Shown in pieces: positions 61,485-64,000 of a stretch of 64,000 nt of DNA (the first letter of the stretch is position 1; each line of letters begins with the position of its first letter). The position numbers and the translations under genes were made by a program. Origin of the DNA: Anadara kagoshimensis. Taxonomy: Eukaryota > Mollusca > Bivalvia > Arcoida > Arcidae. The DNA is taken from contig CM037872.1 in NCBI GenBank assembly GCA_021292105.1, forward strand, positions 14,658,791 through 14,722,790. The letters run 5' to 3'. The notes below the pieces were generated by a model, which did no database searches, was not told the DNA's origin, and was given only the letters and a program-made list of their open reading frames with translations.

Positions 61485-61860
61485 GAGTTTAATAAATTTC
61501 ATATTAAATCCTCACAAGTCTAAGTTTCTATATATCACATAACTTAAAATATCAAGACACAACCAAAGGTACATGTTATTTTATGCCATATAGAAACAGC
61601 TAATTTCTATCTAATGAAGACAATTCCCCTCCAAATAAATCTGCAAGTAGGTCTTATTAGTTTTAGTGGAAGTTATTAATCGCTTAAAATAAAAAAGAGA
61701 ACAAGCTGTATGCTAGTTGAAAATTCATAATTTTTTCCTTATTTTAAACATGATTACATCCAAAAGAAATGAAAATTCTTAAGAAGCCTAAAAATGGACA
61801 TCAACAGTCTTCATATGATGTCACAAGGCCCTGTCCCTACGTAAATGATGTCATCGTGTT
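61485..61860. repeat. Dispersed repeat, copy 2
   Basis: Direct copy of 57093-57530: GAGTTTAATAAATTTCATAT, TCTATATATCACATAACTTA and CATATGATGTCACAAGGCCC. Non-coding. Confidence 0.7.
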
Positions 61861-62373
61861 TACATCAACTGAGATCATGAGTAGCTGTGAGAGTCACTGT
61901 TAGATTCAGCAATTGACTTATAAATGCATTTTTTGGTGGCAACTTGGATTGATAGATGTGTACTTGGAAATTACTAACCAACACTGTGCACAGAAAAAAT
62001 TCTGTGATCCACCCAAAACACAGGATGACAACTTGAAGATTTCATTGACGTGGTCGATCACTGTTGTCAGTGTTGATGTCCATTGATTTAAGTTTGGATA
62101 ATGTGAAGTATCTCCAAGATTGGCCGTTGAAGTTAAAGGTTTTGGATTAATTTTGTGTGTTTTACCCGGGAAATCTATTTATGGTGACCATGATTGATGT
62201 GACTACTATGCATTGCACGACAAAATGTTTTGAAATTTAGATCTACTGGTAAATGATTTGGTTGACACATTACTACTGAGTATAATCCCTCTACACAAAT
62301 TTGTGATTACTGTGATTTGTGGCCAGTTTCTATAAATGTTTTACATCTCTTCCAAGAATGTGTTTTTTCAATC
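61861..62373. other. No gene seen
   Basis: Unique-looking AT-rich sequence before the 42-bp array; nothing supportable. Confidence 0.4.
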
Positions 62374-63131
62374 ACATAAAGTATAATAACACAAATCCCT
62401 CTATCTTGTTTCATTACATAAAGTATCACAACACAAATCCCTCTATCTTGTTTCATTACATAAAGTATCACAACACAAATCCTTCTATCTTGTTTCATTA
62501 CATAAAGTATCACAACACAAATCCCTCTATCTTGTTTCATTACATAAAGTATCACAACACAAATCCCTCTATCTTGTTTCATTACATAAAGTATCACAAC
62601 ACAAATCCCTCTATCTTGTTTCATTACATAAAGTATCATAACACAAATCCCTCTATCTTGTTTCATTACATAAAGTATCACAACACAAATCCCTCTATCT
62701 TGTTTCATTACATAAAGTATCACAACACAAATCCCTCTATCTTGTTTCATTACATAAAGTATCATAACACAAATCCCTCTATCTTGTTTCATTACATAAA
62801 GTATCATAACACAAATCCCTCTATCTTGTTTCATTACATAAAGTATCATAACACAAATCCCTCTATCTTGTTTCATTACATAAAGTATCACAACACAAAT
62901 CCCCCTATCTTGTTTCATTACATAAAGTATCACAACACAAATCCCTCTATCTTGTTTCATTACATAAAGTATCACAACACAAATCCCTCTATTTTGTTTC
63001 ATTACATAAAGTATCATAACACAAATCCCTCTATCTTGTTTCATTACATAAAGTATCACAACACAAATCCCTCTATCTTGTTTCATTACATAAAGTATCA
63101 CAACACAAATCCCTCTATTTTGTTTCATTAA
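62374..63131. repeat. 42-bp minisatellite, 18 copies, open on both strands
   Basis: Unit: ACATAAAGTATCACAACACA, AATCCCTCTATCTTGTTTCA, TT. Since 42 is divisible by three, frames are open on both strands (plus 14-residue unit HYIKYHNTNPSILF; minus MKQDRGICVVILYV). The copies are almost identical, differing mainly in ACAAC/ATAAC. No evidence of a real protein. Confidence 0.97.
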
Positions 63132-64000
63132 ATAAGCTTAGAACTGTCAGAAATTTATAAATAATAATTTAGAACATAAGCATTTGTTTAACGATACATA
63201 TATTATTACAAAGCTTCAAGCCATTCTTAAATCAAATTTTAATTTAAGATGTAAGATCTCCTGTACCTATATGCTGATATAAGGCCTGTCACTTTTATAT
63301 GTGTACATGTTACCATTTCATGTTAAGCTCATAAACCTTTACAAATTTTCAAACCATTAACACAATGATGTTATTACTGCCCCTTAAAACAACCCCTAAT
63401 TATGTCCCTTTTAATTAATTTGGGGTTCTTTTGATAAATTACTAGGCTTGCATCACCGCTTATAAAACAAGGTGTTCAGAGAACACTATCCCCCTACAAA
63501 TGTGAACATCAGTGAATTCCATACAAGGTGAAATATGTTTTAAGGAACACTGGTTGTTAAATAAGTGGGGTGGTTTGGCCATTTAATAGATTGAAAACCA
63601 CAACAAAGAATTAAACAATTAGGCTATAAATACACCTTATTTGCATACTTCATAAATATTACACAAACTAAAAATTTAATGAAAAACGTATTACATATGT
63701 TTTATTTCCTATGTTTAAAATTCTGACGAAATTGGTACATAAATATGGCTGTAATGGTCATTTATTAATTTTGCTATTTACAGTTAAATATGGCTGTAAT
63801 GGTCATTTATCAGTTTTGCTATTTATAGTAACAGTGGCCATCTTAGATATACTACAAGGTTCCTACAGACATATGGACTCCAAATTTAAGGACTTTTTAT
63901 GGTATTTTTAAGGGTCTTCTTTGCAAATTTAAGGCCTTATCAAAGAGACAATTGTAGCAAAAAATATTGGTGCAAAGGCAATTTAATAAATAAAACAATT
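63132..64000. other. No gene; element remnant
   Basis: TATGGCTGTAATGGTCATTT occurs twice 45 bp apart (63744 and 63789) followed by TTTTGCTATTTATAGTAACA, which resembles 29665-29690 and 10331-10345. This is probably part of an ACAAGAGGCCC-type element running off the window. Confidence 0.5.

Noticed and set aside
62307-63131. Overlapping 270-codon frames as genes
   Set aside because: By-product of a 42-bp tandem repeat; identical logic on both strands and no protein signature.

Overview
This is eukaryotic nuclear DNA and very probably from a bivalve mollusc. It is AT-rich and intron-dominated, with consensus GT/AG splice sites. It carries repeat families that I associate with bivalve genomes: elements opening with ACAAGAGGCCCATGGGCC, internal TGACCTTGACCTTTGAACC modules, and long minisatellites. 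The species cannot be fixed from the sequence alone.

The one clear host gene is a sterol O-acyltransferase (SOAT/ACAT), an ER membrane cholesterol-esterifying enzyme of the MBOAT family. It lies on the minus strand. Twelve exons between 34929 and 4695 join with matching codon phases at every junction and follow vertebrate SOAT1 from the RRSxL region through the FYKDWWN motif and the catalytic HEY to PRSWTC and a stop codon. Two very small exons at 42961-42994 and 44587-44623 may supply the N-terminus and an ATG; their phases fit but the call is tentative.

The SOAT introns are filled with minisatellites: 23-bp (5885-6945), 64-bp (8051-8248), 38-bp (13484-13800), 43-bp (14002-14130), AT/30-36-bp (14250-14945), 86-bp (15345-18165), 54-bp (18595-23560) and 43-bp (31108-34580). 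Several of them contain duplicated exon edges with splice sites, and the 5-kb 54-bp array appears to have been seeded by a fragment of a SOAT exon. The introns also hold mobile elements, including a three-level nest at 23584-27250.

Upstream of the gene (about 35-64 kb) lies mostly mobile DNA. Two copies of a roughly 4-kb non-coding, possibly Helitron-like element lie at 36395-40795 and 50160-54223. The first copy carries a 998-bp TA-flanked inverted-repeat element whose empty site is preserved in the second copy. The second copy interrupts a decayed transposase-like gene (48368-55978) of a family I recognise only as widespread uncharacterised invertebrate proteins. Further tRNA-derived SINE-like segments, fold-back elements, another 42-bp minisatellite (62374-63131) and a possible zinc-finger exon (60502-60723) complete the window. 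The first 4.7 kb, downstream of SOAT, hold a 116-bp spacerless palindrome flanked by 8-bp direct repeats, a 40-bp minisatellite and a TIR-like element carrying perfect oestrogen-response-element palindromes.

I saw no bacterial-type operon, CRISPR array, rRNA, intact tRNA or intact transposase.
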